The position numbers were made by a program, and so were the translations under genes. A stretch of DNA of 64,000 nucleotides from Varroa destructor (lineage: Eukaryota; Arthropoda; Arachnida; Mesostigmata; Varroidae), in contig NW_019211456.1 of NCBI RefSeq assembly GCF_002443255.2, forward strand, positions 1,133,247-1,197,246, written 5' to 3'. Below the pieces are notes generated by a model. The model made no database searches. It was not told the DNA's origin and saw only the letters and a list, made by a program, of their open reading frames with translations. How positions within the stretch are numbered: position 1 is the first letter of the stretch; every line of letters starts with the position of its first letter. Shown piece by piece: positions 1-10,902 of the stretch.

Positions 1-1212
1 GACTTGATGCTGCAAAGCCTCAGGGCAATGACGATCGGTCAAAGGTGTACATCTGCAATCAAATTCCCTTCTATTAGGACAGGCTGACAAAGTGTCTGCG
101 AAAGAGTAATGGCTAGGTCCGGCGATGGGGCAATTGATGGTGTTTACGTTTGGCTGGGTGCACTCCAGAAGTCCGTTGAGTATTTGCTCTAGCTTCGCAT
201 AGATAATATTATAGTTTTAACTTTAGCTTTTCATGGCTTTCTTCGTCTTCCTTTCCAAAGTACTAACCTTGAGCTGAGTCCGCTATGTAAAGTTGGTGGT
301 TCCGTTTACTGAATATAAAACTCTATTTGCATACTCTGTTGAGATACAGAATGCTTTTATTTTATTAGAGCACGATCACTAATAGTAGCTACTTTGGCTT
401 GTTTAATTATTGAAGGCCCTCACCTCCATCAGGAGGTCATAGCATTCAATTCACCGAATATGACACCATGTATATAAAATTTAAAACGGCTGGTGTTCTA
501 TGTAGGACCATAAAACACGCAAATTCAATATTTGACAATGGACTTTATTTATTTGTCTTCTTATATCTTTATCTTCTAGCTTATTTTTTTCCTGCCACCA
601 TCTAATAAATGGGTGATTTTGTTATTTTTAAATCAGCTATATGCCGTTTGAGAAAGATTTATCTTTCTCTGTGAGTTTAGCCACTTGTTGATACTTTAAA
701 AAAAACTGCTTCCTAGTTTATTACCGTCGCATTGCGCCCGCTGGTTACTTCAGCAGATTTTGTCGCCCGTCTTTGTCGACTATTCATCCTCCAAACCTCT
801 ATACTCAGATCGATTTCCTTGCACTACAGGAACGAAGATTACCTGTTCTACATAAAGACTGAATAGAAGATACTGATCGAAACATTCACACTTTTTATAA
901 GCTAGAACTAAAGTAGTTTGAAGTTACGTCTCTAAATAACATTATTGATGTATAAATCTGAAATGTACTGCTTGAACTGAGAGATTACTTAATTGATTTA
1001 CGTTTCCACCGGTTCTTCAATACGCTTACGAGCTTTATGTAACACACTGGGCAAGGTTCATCAAGCTGAATTAAGCAGTAACATCTCTTGCAATGATTAT
1101 TATTCGTTGCAGCAAAAAGCGTTAGATTTAAATGTATCTTCCATCCACAAAAAAGTTTGAACTTTCTTCATGAACACTACCGTTCTATTTTGGAATGATA
1201 TGTTCAGTGTGT
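1..1212. other. AT-rich stretch, no gene seen
   Basis: I find no frame with recognisable protein motifs, no repeat of note and no RNA gene. It could hold the decayed 5' part of the LINE whose reverse-transcriptase relic follows, but nothing legible remains. Confidence 0.5.
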
Positions 1213-1240
1213 TCGATAACTGAAAATATACAGTTATCGA
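1213..1240. repeat. Perfect 10-bp hairpin, 8-nt loop
   Basis: Arms 1213-1222 and 1231-1240 are exact reverse complements (TCGATAACTG / CAGTTATCGA) around the loop AAAATATA. No function can be assigned. It may be chance or a foldback relic. Confidence 0.6.
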
Positions 1241-1441
1241 TAATAGCATAGACATTACTTTCGTGGATAGCCCTCTCTATTCACGGCCATATAGTTTCGT
1301 TAAATGTCGGTATTACTGCTAGTCGAATGATAGGAGTTAGTAAGATTGGGCTCTCATTAGTAGTTACAAATAAAGCCCTTCAGAGTGATTTACCCATTGC
1401 CTCTGCACAAACTGGAATTATTAGTTATTGAGTTTAGGATT

Positions 1442-1790
1442 AAATTTATGCCCAAAGCCTTTAGCTTAGTTAGTACTTAAAAGCTTAGCGTGGTAACTAC
1501 CTTTGTCCCGAGTTAGAATTTCTATAGCATTATTGTTTGTGGTTAAGGCCTATACAGCGTTTTCTCGTAGTCTCGAAGTAGCGCTAAGGGAGCGAATAAA
1601 TAAATGTAGATGATAATAAACACGAGGTGTACGCAGATGATATAAAGATTTAATTAGAAATTAGAACATAAGAAGACGGTTTAAAAGTGCAAAAAAATTA
1701 GTTGCGTTTTTAAGTAGCGTAAGCTGAATCAATGGCTATTTTCGATTTCTAAATGTGAAATACAAAAAACTATCGTGTGTTACCCCAATG
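1442..1790 (+). pseudogene. Decayed LINE reverse transcriptase fragment (palm motifs A and C)
   Basis: This is a relic of a non-LTR retrotransposon reverse transcriptase, the enzyme that copies element RNA into DNA at the target site. At 1454-1477 one frame reads KAFSLVST followed, after a stop, by a leucine-rich stretch, matching motif A (D-F-x-KAFD-x-V) with the second Asp lost. At 1630-1641 a second frame reads YADD, the catalytic motif C, inside VYADDIKI. It is followed across two stops by EDGLKVQKN and LRF, like the LQ...L..F helix after motif C in CR1/Jockey-type enzymes. Upstream of YADD the frame reads INVDDNKHEV, like the IND segment that normally precedes it. Motifs A and C lie only about 60 codons apart, shorter than in intact elements, and motif B is not legible, so an internal deletion is inferred. 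Stops and frame changes make it non-functional. Confidence 0.55.
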
Positions 1791-2133
1791 GCCAAAAAAT
1801 GAACGAAAAAAAACAACGAGCACTTACCTAATTGCAATAATGTAAGGTGTTTCATACGCATCAAATATTGCACACAGATACTGTTTTCAATGTTTAGCCA
1901 TGTAAACATATTTCCTTTTATAAATTTATCTTTCATGCATAATAAACATTTGCTATTGAATGATTTATATCGTCTGCAGGAAACCATATACTTACTACAA
2001 AACAAAATACCATTTATCGCAGTAAAAGCTTTGCTGTTATCATCCGAAAGACTTAAAAGAGTATTTTTAAAATTTAATTTTTAATAGCCATCCAGTCAGT
2101 CAATCAATTACAATTATTGTGCCTTTGGCTAGG
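1791..2133. other. No gene recognised
   Basis: The short frames here on both strands are leucine/phenylalanine-rich products of AT-rich DNA. A minus-strand donor-like site (CTTAC at about 1825-1829) follows one of them, but I see no other support for an exon. Confidence 0.4.
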
Positions 2134-2165
2134 CGTCGTTTTATGAAAAATTATATAAAACGACG
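2134..2165. repeat. Perfect 11-bp hairpin, 10-nt loop
   Basis: Arms 2134-2144 (CGTCGTTTTAT) and 2155-2165 are exact reverse complements. The hairpin lies about 230 bp upstream of the larger hairpin at 2393-2460. Confidence 0.65.
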
Positions 2166-2392
2166 TGAATAATAGTATGAGGAATCATTCATTTAAGTGA
2201 TAATCTTTTCGTTAGGTATATTGGTGTCTATCCTCATACTTCATATAATTTGTATAGTATGTCTTGCCTCCCTATCAGCAAGAAAGTCCGAAACAGGAGA
2301 CAAATATAATCCGTTATCGAAAGTCGCACTTATAAACTTACTTGATTTAAAAAATTTCTATCAAACGGACATACTAGAAACCCCATGTCTTG

Positions 2393-2460
2393 TTAACGTA
2401 TAAGGCGGTACCGTGTACTTATATACAAGGATAAGTACACGGTATCGCCTTATACGTTAA
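2393..2460. repeat. 68-bp foldback hairpin with 30-bp arms bounded by TTAA
   Basis: The left arm 2393-2422 and right arm 2431-2460 are reverse complements over 30 bp. The single difference (G2408 against T2445) would still pair as G-U in RNA. The loop 2423-2430 is ATACAAGG. Both ends are TTAA. The size fits a small-RNA precursor hairpin, but such precursors normally contain mismatches and bulges. A tiny foldback element inserted at TTAA, or a recent inverted duplication, is equally possible. No transposase lies nearby. Confidence 0.8.
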
Positions 2461-4189
2461 TAGAAAATAGAAATACGCTAATAGTAAAAAATTATGTATT
2501 TACATGTACTAACGCAGGAAGCGAACAGGCAACGGTAGTGTCGTCTAAGTCTAGTAATTAACTATACCTATTTTTACTACTTTATTATGTCCTTGTCTAA
2601 ATGCCCCGCGTACAAAGTGCAGCAGAACGACGATATAAGTGAGGCTCGCACGTTATAGGACAAAAAATTGGAGTTCGGACAATGCTTGGCTATAGTGCTC
2701 ACGTTTCCTGGTATTGCCTGATTGCAGCGATTAAAGAAATCCATTAATATATTGAGAGTATTTTTTGCTATTTAAGAATTTCACAGATTTCAAAAAATCC
2801 TCCATAGACTGTGTCAATTTGTTGAATTTTGTCTTGGTGAGCATGTAAGTAGTAGATTGTAGTAATCTTTGTTAAACAATTTAAATACGTTTAACGGCTG
2901 GTTGGCGTTATACTGGTAATGCGACTTAGCCGTTATACATACAAATAGCAACCGTCTGAGGTAGGATGTGTGAAGTAACAGAACAAAGTGCTCAACAGAA
3001 TATCGATTGACTAACTGAATGGCTGTTAAAACATAAGTTTCAAAAATGCTCCTAGCCTTTAAATCTTTCGGATGATGACGATAAAACTTTTACTGTGATA
3101 AATAGTATTTAGTTTCCTAGTAGGTATACTGTTTTTCGCAGAAGACATAAATCATTATAATCTAATATAGCAAATGCTTATTATCTCCCCGACTTGCGAG
3201 AGACCTGCAATTTGTCCGCGACGTATGCGGAGCATGCTAACTTTGCTTGCTCAACGATTCCACCATAACTGAACCGACGACTGCAGAACAATTCTTCGAG
3301 TTAGGAAACAAAGGACACAAAAAAGGCTTATACATTTCTCAAGTCTTCAGCAAGGACCGGTAACTATCTTCCTGGCAACTCCATGGAGAAACACGCCAGC
3401 AGTCGTAAGTGTTAAGTATGTATGTGGTCCTGGGTATGTAGCGAGGGGTGCATAGACTACATAAAAGCCCAGCAAGGACCAACAATAAGGCTGCTACGAA
3501 GTGGAGTGATTAGCCAAAAGAGGCAGGCCTATAGAAAATCAAAGAGGATGGAACGCACAATTTATCCAATTTAAAGAAAAGAGTGTTGGTGAGGAGAAGG
3601 TACTAATTACTATGTCATACATCAGCTCATTCGATTTGAAGAGTTTATGAAATGAGCCGTACTCACTCTCAGATAATGCAGGAATTCGAAAAGTGGTAAT
3701 GGATGGTTGATTGGTTTTTTTCGATTTTATGCAGAAAAAAATTACATATAGTTCAACTAATAAGAAATAGGGGTTAGTGATCTCTTTGTAATTATTGTAA
3801 TACAGATCCGTACATATGGATTATATGCTTAGAAGCGAATACGTGACGCAGTTAGCTATTGCGATTACTTAACAGGGCACAAAAATCCTATAGTAGCTAA
3901 AAATCCCCAATCGTAAAATACATTGCTACAAACAATAATTATGAAGAGCATATCACTGACACTCCAGTGATCTGACTATATAGTAAAAGCAAGTTAAACA
4001 AACACACATGGCTGAGTCTAATGCGGTGTACCAAATTGAAATTTTTGAATTTGTGCCGGATTCCAAAAATGTTTTCTATAATAAACAGAGGTAGGTAATA
4101 ATTGCGGTTGTTAATTAAAGTTTAATTAAAGGCACTTCGAGTCAAACATGATTTAGTGAACCTATTGCTAGGACTAGGATTACCTGCTT
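2461..4189. other. No gene recognised
   Basis: Mostly AT-rich. An 11-nt direct repeat (AGCAAGGACCR, R = G or A) occurs near 3350 and 3471. A GTAAGT donor-like site near 3407 follows a short open frame containing MEKHASS. That is too little to call an exon. Confidence 0.4.
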
Positions 4190-4866
4190 TGTAAGCATCA
4201 TGCTCAAGGATCAAATCAGTTATATGCAGACCTGCTGTGCTTGTAGCAGTTTGATCCTAATTTCTTGTTAAGCTTTAAATAGTATCTATATGGTGGGTAG
4301 AAGGTTCTAAACTTTGATATTTTAGATCTACTCGCTTAACCACTCGTTCAACAGCTTCAAGTCTCATTTATAGCTTTTCTATGACGGTGTACTTGGCTTT
4401 CGGAAAATCGTCTTACTTGAGTTAGCAATCTGATTAATGAAAAGCGCAATCTATGGACACTAAAGGCAATGTCTATGATGATGTAACGTACCTAAGTCCT
4501 TTCCAGCAAACGATAGACGCTGTTCAGGGCGGTAGCCTCAGTGCACTTCTATTCTCTATGGTAACCAGCGAGATTAAAAAAACATTAGCTGTCAGTAAAA
4601 TTCTTCTAGATACAGACGATCCTTTTTGGTATGTCGCTAACGGATATTATCTCCAACAAGCTTTAGCCACCCTGTAAGGCCATGTTGCTTACTTGAAGCT
4701 TGATGTTAATTTGCAAAAGACCTTGACGATAAAGTTCCCCTAAGAAGATCCGTTTGCTGTGGTAAACTCGCTTCATAGGTTTCGCTTACACCTAACAGGC
4801 GTGCTTTCGGCGAGCATGACCCTCAAAGTATTCAAAAGACTTTGTTGGCAGAGCAATGTTTGATGG
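4190..4866 (+). pseudogene. Decayed LINE reverse transcriptase (fingers and palm, motifs A-E)
   Basis: The clearest part is the open stretch 4453-4677. It carries motif B as QGGSLSALLF (consensus QGxxLSPLLF), motif C as LDTDD in place of YADD, and then YLQQALATL, the usual LQ.AL..L helix. In the same frame past a stop at 4675 comes LKLDVNLQKT, the motif D pattern (GL.VN..KT), and after another stop HLTGVLSASMTLK, resembling the thumb-proximal YLG.....LTWK motif. Upstream, another frame reads FYDGVLGFRKIVLLELAI then LMKSAIYG, fitting motif A (FDxV) and the LIK..Y helix, and further up KDQIS matches the DQI of the fingers. At least one frame change and three stops interrupt it, and the first catalytic residue of motif C is altered, so it is dead. 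It is inferred to be a different element from the 1.4-kb relic. Confidence 0.75.
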
Positions 4867-6168
4867 TCCAAGACATTTCGCGCTTGACACTGCACGAACC
4901 CTCTTCGATCTGAAAGTCCCCTGTGTGCGTGACATACACTACCAGTAGTTTGAGACTAACTTACTGCCAACTTGCTTTCTATCAACTTCGCGCCCTTGAT
5001 CGAACAAAGCCAGGATTCTCAAACGTATTCTGGTTCTCCATGCTTCAGAGAGAAAGAAATAAGTCTAACCAGCCGCCATCCATCAAGGAGTTGAAATGAA
5101 GGTTTGACTTGAGAAAAACAAAAGCTTACCACGTTTGTGAATAAGAATTAAAGATAGTAACATGGACCAAGAAGTTGACTGGTAGAGGCCATGAAAAATT
5201 CCGATTGAAAAGACAGTGGAGATAGCAAACTTTGCACTTTCTATTATGCAGGATATAGCCTGTCTATATGTATTTCACTTTCAAAAGATACATAACGTTA
5301 CTATGTTGATACTACGATAATGACTGCATCTTTTCTATGCATTATCATCTAACAAAACCTGTGACTGAATTTTAATTTATTTTATCCATGTTACTATCTA
5401 TTTTCGAGTTTGGAAACGCCGCAACAATAAACCAGGATAAGACAATATCTGAACAAGAACATATGTCTCATCTGTAGAACTTTCACTTCTAGCGGTTACG
5501 TTTATGCGAGATGAGAATCATTCACCGTAACTACAGCTTCAAGCCTGAATTGAAATAGGGGGGCAAGCTCGTGTCAATGTGTCCCAATGCGCGGAAGTCC
5601 TCTTAATAGAAAAGAATAAGCTAGCCAATATTGGCGTGTCAAGACTTGTTGGACTCTTCGTCGCTCACTAACCCATTAACTGAAATAATGAAGCGGACTT
5701 ACAGCTGGGCCCATCGGTGGCCACTTGCGCTCGCTCTGGCCTTGTTCAGATTCTCAAGCAGTTAACCCTGCACTAATCGGTTACGACGAGTAGATGGACT
5801 GTCTTTGTGGACGACGTATAGCGTAGAAATGCACGTATTTTAGCTGTTTAAGATCAAAAACAGCTGAACTTTCTCAGTGATGCGTCAGCTTCTCTAGAAG
5901 AAAGATGGCGGCAACATATTCACTTCTTTGGACCAGTCCTAGAATATAAACATTGCTTAAAAAATTTCTTTCACCCACCATAGGCACGTCCTCTGAATCC
6001 TAACCAGTAAGCGAGACTTTTGGTGGTTGATTTTTGCATAGAGTACATGCCTTTTCGTTAAACAAGGATCGAAGACTTTCTGGCGATCTAACCAAAATAG
6101 AACGGTCGTCGGTACTCGACTTTCGGGCGGCATCGATTAACTTCATTAAATTTTAACTAATATTTCCG

Positions 6169-6171
<3 letters not shown>
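4867..6171. other. Possible 3' remainder of the LINE; no motif legible
   Basis: This follows the reverse-transcriptase relic and could contain its C-terminal domain or 3' UTR, but I cannot recognise any. A small inverted repeat (AGCTGTTT...AAACAGCT) lies near 5840-5865. Confidence 0.35.

Positions 6172-6208
<37 letters not shown>
6172..6208. repeat. (AT)n microsatellite
   Basis: An uninterrupted alternating A/T run of 37 nt. Confidence 0.95.
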
Positions 6209-6210
<2 letters not shown>

Positions 6211-9200
6211 GCTAGCACTGGCCAGATCCTAATGCCAAGTTCTGCTCATTTAATCAATACTCGTCAGGTTATACAAAGTTTTCTACAACCAGCACACAAT
6301 TGCCACCTTTACGTCTACAAAATGATGCCAAAAAAACCATACATTAATATGAGTTTGACCTGCATGACAAGCAGTCATATTTCTATAGCTTCTGGCTGTG
6401 TGATGTCATATGCTTTCGTTATTCCAACGAACATTACTTCAAGTGTCCTTTCTAAACACTTAAACGGGGCCGTCGTGCAGCTTACCGTACAGCTCACGCT
6501 TTTTTAGGAATTTTTTTTTTAAAAACATTAAGAAAAAAAAAATAGTCGAATCGTCTCAATTTATTTTCAGATTCCCTCGTCTAAAGCACTAGCGCACCAC
6601 TGCTCATCTCACTATTACCAATAACTGAGAGATAGCAATAATCACAATAGTAATAATAGTGATCGTGGTTAAAATAGCTGTACGAAAGGATCGGCGGGCG
6701 TTTGCCAAAGGGTGGCGGTTGGTACGAAGCTCGAATGTGCTTTAATAACAGGCTTGGCGCAGACGTCGAAAGGTGCAAAGAGATTCGCGAAGGCTCTCAT
6801 GGTCAGTCTCGTTCGATCTCATAACTCCCTTCATCGCTATTATTTCTAAAAGCAGCAGCATATTCAGGCAGTTTCGTTGTTCCTCCAACAGGCAAACCTC
6901 TTAGATGCTGCTTCCTAATCACTAGCAGCTAAAATGGGAACGGCAAACGAAACAACGAAGTCTAGGAACGAGTAAAGGAAAAAGGTTCACATTCCTCTTC
7001 CTGAGTCTTTTTTGTTGTGTTCTTCGTTGCTTCATTCTTGAGGTTTCCTGACCAAGAAACGTCTGTGACAGTGCCAAGACGCTTCTTCGCCGGTCGGCGG
7101 TAGTTGTGCTCTGTTTTACATGAAAATGTAGAGTTTTTAGAGCTTTAAATTAGGTATCATTTACATTAATAATGATATACTTTGTTCTAAGTAATCAAAT
7201 AGCCGCGAACAGTGATCAGATTCGAACTTGAACTATCGATATATTAAGCTTGGTTTGTTATAAAAAAAAAAATTCGATTCGTCAACGTGCGTTTGCATGG
7301 ACTAATAACAGTTTTTTTTAAAATTAGGGTTCCTGAAGCTTTGTTGTAAACAGATGCTTGCGCCTAAAAATTGCGACATAGGCAACATTAGTGAAGTTTT
7401 ACTAGTTTGGTAGTATATATGTGTGTGTGTTCCGTATGATTGAGACATTCGGTAAGATAAGAAATTTAGGTAAGATTTTCTTAAATATTAATAATAAGAC
7501 TTATTTAAAAATATGCCTGTAATGCTTTAATCTGAATGCCTTCACCTAAACATCTATACGAGTCAGGTTAGCTATCCGAGATAATTACTACTGTGAAGTT
7601 CAAACGCCGAACGTCAATTGCCAATCCAGGCGCCAGGGTGAATGTGATCTAAATGTATTATTACCTAATTATACGCAGTGCTGCTAGTGGGGCATACGGC
7701 TGTTTAACAGACAGAGTACTATAGTCAAACATGGCCCTTAACGCTTTATGTCAACTTGGGCTGTGTGCAAAGTGGACGACCTATATCCTTGAAAATCAGT
7801 ACCAGAAAGGACAGAGTAAATGACATGTATGTATCTATCCGATATTACTAACGGTGCAAAACACAAAGGATACAATATAATTGCCCCAAAAAAAGTTCAC
7901 TCGAATGTCGTACGAATGTATTACATTGACCCTATGGATGATATTGGATAACTGACGCTATTGCCGTTCGAACATTTAACTCAGTTGTGTAAGTTACGTG
8001 TGACAAAGTTAACTTTCATTACCTTTAGTATAGTATTTAATAATATATACATAATTTAGTATAATTTAATAGTATTTAATTTCCGACGGATTATGTAAGA
8101 TGAAGCGACATGGAGGATCATCCAAACTTGATAATTTAATAAAGTATTCCTGATCACCTACATTGAAACATACGGTTGTTGTATCGCTTCAGAGCGTAAC
8201 GTTGAAACTTGAGTATACTGCGATTATTAAGAGGATCTCTGTAACGTTTCCTTGCGTACCTCGAACAATGCTGATATGGCAAAGTTGGGAGGAGATCACT
8301 TAGTCGATGAGTGCTTAGCGTAGCAGAATATAGGGGTCAGCGACCGGTGTTCGTGGTTCGGTTGCCCAGCGAAGAGAGATGAAACAGAAGAAGTCTGGAA
8401 TACCTTCGTACTCAATCAGGCCCGATCTTCCTTTGCTGCGCGACGAGAGATTTGCTCTGAATGCCTAAACCCACACAGAGTCCTCAGAGTCACGCTACCA
8501 GCTTTGATTCGTTTTGCTACCCTTCGTCTTAGCTTTACTATTCTATAGGGACTGCGACCGCGATAGCTGCTAGTGCTACTGCTGCTGCGTGCCGTATATA
8601 AGCACAAGTGCCGGCCACCTTCTTCAATGTGATTTGCTAGCCTTCAGCCAGTACTGCGATTAGAGCGGAATACAGATTTGACAACAAGTTCCCATTTATT
8701 GCTTGATGTGGCCTAAGTGGTTAACTGCGCGCACGCAGGTTGCACGAAGACCTGTGCCTGTCAATGGATGGATCAGTTCCTCGTTATTGAAAAGCACACA
8801 TTTACCTCTTTTATATAGGATGTTGCATCTGCATAAATTATTCGACACGTGCATTTTACGTTTTGTAGCTAATTGGTGTCTATGACCTAACATGTAACGA
8901 TACTGACAGCTGGTGCCTTACGTTCGTTCATTTCTATTTGAGTGAATTTATTTAACTACCGATATTTGAGGCTGACCCTGTTGTGGCCCCGGTAATCGAA
9001 GTACTCGGTACTTTGTGGGCCGCCGGAAGGCTTTGCGTCAGTCGTCAGTGTAATATGGTGATGCTAGAGCTATGTTAACATCCCGTAACGAACACGTTTT
9101 TAATAGATATACGCGCATCTATTTCACACACCTTCTATTGATACTTCAACTTTGTTGTCAATAGGGACGTATACTGCGAATGAGACTTCTACTAACGAAT

Positions 9201-10902
9201 GGTTAGTTGTTGATCGCACCACGTTGAGACGGTAGGTGGAAGACTGTTTCGCAATGGGAAGTGGCCAAGAAGATAAATAACATCCCGATTATAGTAAATA
9301 TAGCTTGAGGAGGGGTAATCGAAATTCTCTAAATAACGTATAAAAATCTAACTAGCAATTGCTTAAAGTAACAGTGAATGTAGAAGTATGGCATGACTCT
9401 ACAGTAACTCAGCTTTGAACAGTGACTATCGTGTAAGTTGTCCACGTTGGAGAGGAAAAGGTGGTTTGAAGTGGCACACGTTCCAAACACGTAAAATATT
9501 TAAGCAGCTTTCCTCTTAAACAGATAGCATGAGACGCCCGCTCACTTGTAGGGTCCTTGTCAGGCCATTTCACATAATCCTAGTTGTCCTATTGTCAAGG
9601 GCAAAATAACTATTTACATCCGCTGCAAGTGAAACAGCAGAGCCCGCCGAATTGAAACAAATCAGCATGTAGGCCGCCTTTATTGTTCCAAAAATTTCCA
9701 AAAAAAAACATTTTTAGGCCCGGCACGTAAAAGGACGGTGTGAAACAAGCTGACAAATGATTTTAATGTATCTCCTTTATCGTGTCATCATTGTATCATG
9801 TACGTAGCTTTATTAGTACGGGCGTAACGAGCAGATATTAATACAGCCGCAAATATGGTAAGGAAAAAATTGCTAGAGAATGGAACTTTCAAACGTCAGT
9901 AGATAGTAGACGGTGATCGTTTGGTCGAGATTGGTAATAGAAAATAGAGACTAAGTCATTTAAATATAATTGGGTTACTGACGTAGCAAAACAGGAGATA
10001 ATGCTATCCATAGTGCTATTCATGCCGTTTATGCGAGGTATAATTAACGGTGCGGAGGCTTCTTTTTAAGCGACTTTTTACGCCATTTTGTCGGTTCAGA
10101 AATCGATGGGAGTCACTGTAACGCTCTGCCAAAGCAATTTCTATTCGCTTCTATAGAATGGCTCTTAACGACTTACAATATATATAGAATAACTACAATT
10201 AGATCCATATACATGACTAGAGTAATACAAGATTGCATAGAGTTTATAATAATGAGCTTCAAAAAGAGAATGTACCGGCGGCACATGTTACCGGCGAACA
10301 GCATGATGTATATCGGAGACATTATCTACATTTTTGCGGACGTAGCTTCTATTGGGTTTGTAAAAGTCTGACATGACACAGCGCTTGACGGCCAAACCGT
10401 TCTTTCTATGTGTCGTTCCACTGCTGCAGAAATCGTTGCCAATTTCCATAAATTTCCATTGTTAATTAGCGAGATTTTCGTAAAAGTGTGACTTTGCGAA
10501 AGCTTGAAGCGTATGTTAAGTTCTTTGGCGAAGAACGGCCTCTCGGCAAGCGGACACGCGAGTCTACTTCGTACTTCGGAACGACCTTCTCAGCCTATCT
10601 AGCTGCTCGTTGTCCTACGATCGTTACTACATTACGTCGATTTCAACTGGTGGCGCTGGGGTGATTTTGATGTCGTTGAGATAAACAACAAGTTTTGGTA
10701 ACTCTGTTAACAATGCTTTTGTGCAGCTTTCATCTATGTGCGATGTGAAGCTGCGCGCTCTATGCGGCGCAAGCAGTTTTAGATGTGCGGGAGCTCGTTG
10801 ACGTATTTTAGAGGCCTAATATGGTAACGTATGTGAAACCCATCGTTAAACCAAGCTCGAAGGTTGTACCTGGAATCGGTTATTTCCATAGACGACTAGG
10901 TC
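6209..10902. other. Gene-poor stretch
   Basis: No convincing coding sequence. It contains an AT-only patch with internal duplication (8027-8080), a GC-richer patch at 8400-8600 with CTGCTG-type triplets, and short poly-A and poly-T runs near 6510-6540 and 7260-7320. An acceptor-like TTTATTTTCAG ends near 6571 with nothing coding-like after it. Confidence 0.5.
8027..8080. repeat. AT-rich degenerate tandem patch
   Basis: The words AGTATTTAAT and TAGTATAATTTA recur within about 55 bp, suggesting a degenerate short tandem repeat. Confidence 0.5.

Noticed and set aside
2197..2403. 68-codon hydrophobic frame as a membrane peptide gene
   Set aside because: It begins at a GTG with no ATG before the hydrophobic part, and its stop lies in the hairpin arm; AT-rich DNA readily gives Ile/Leu runs.
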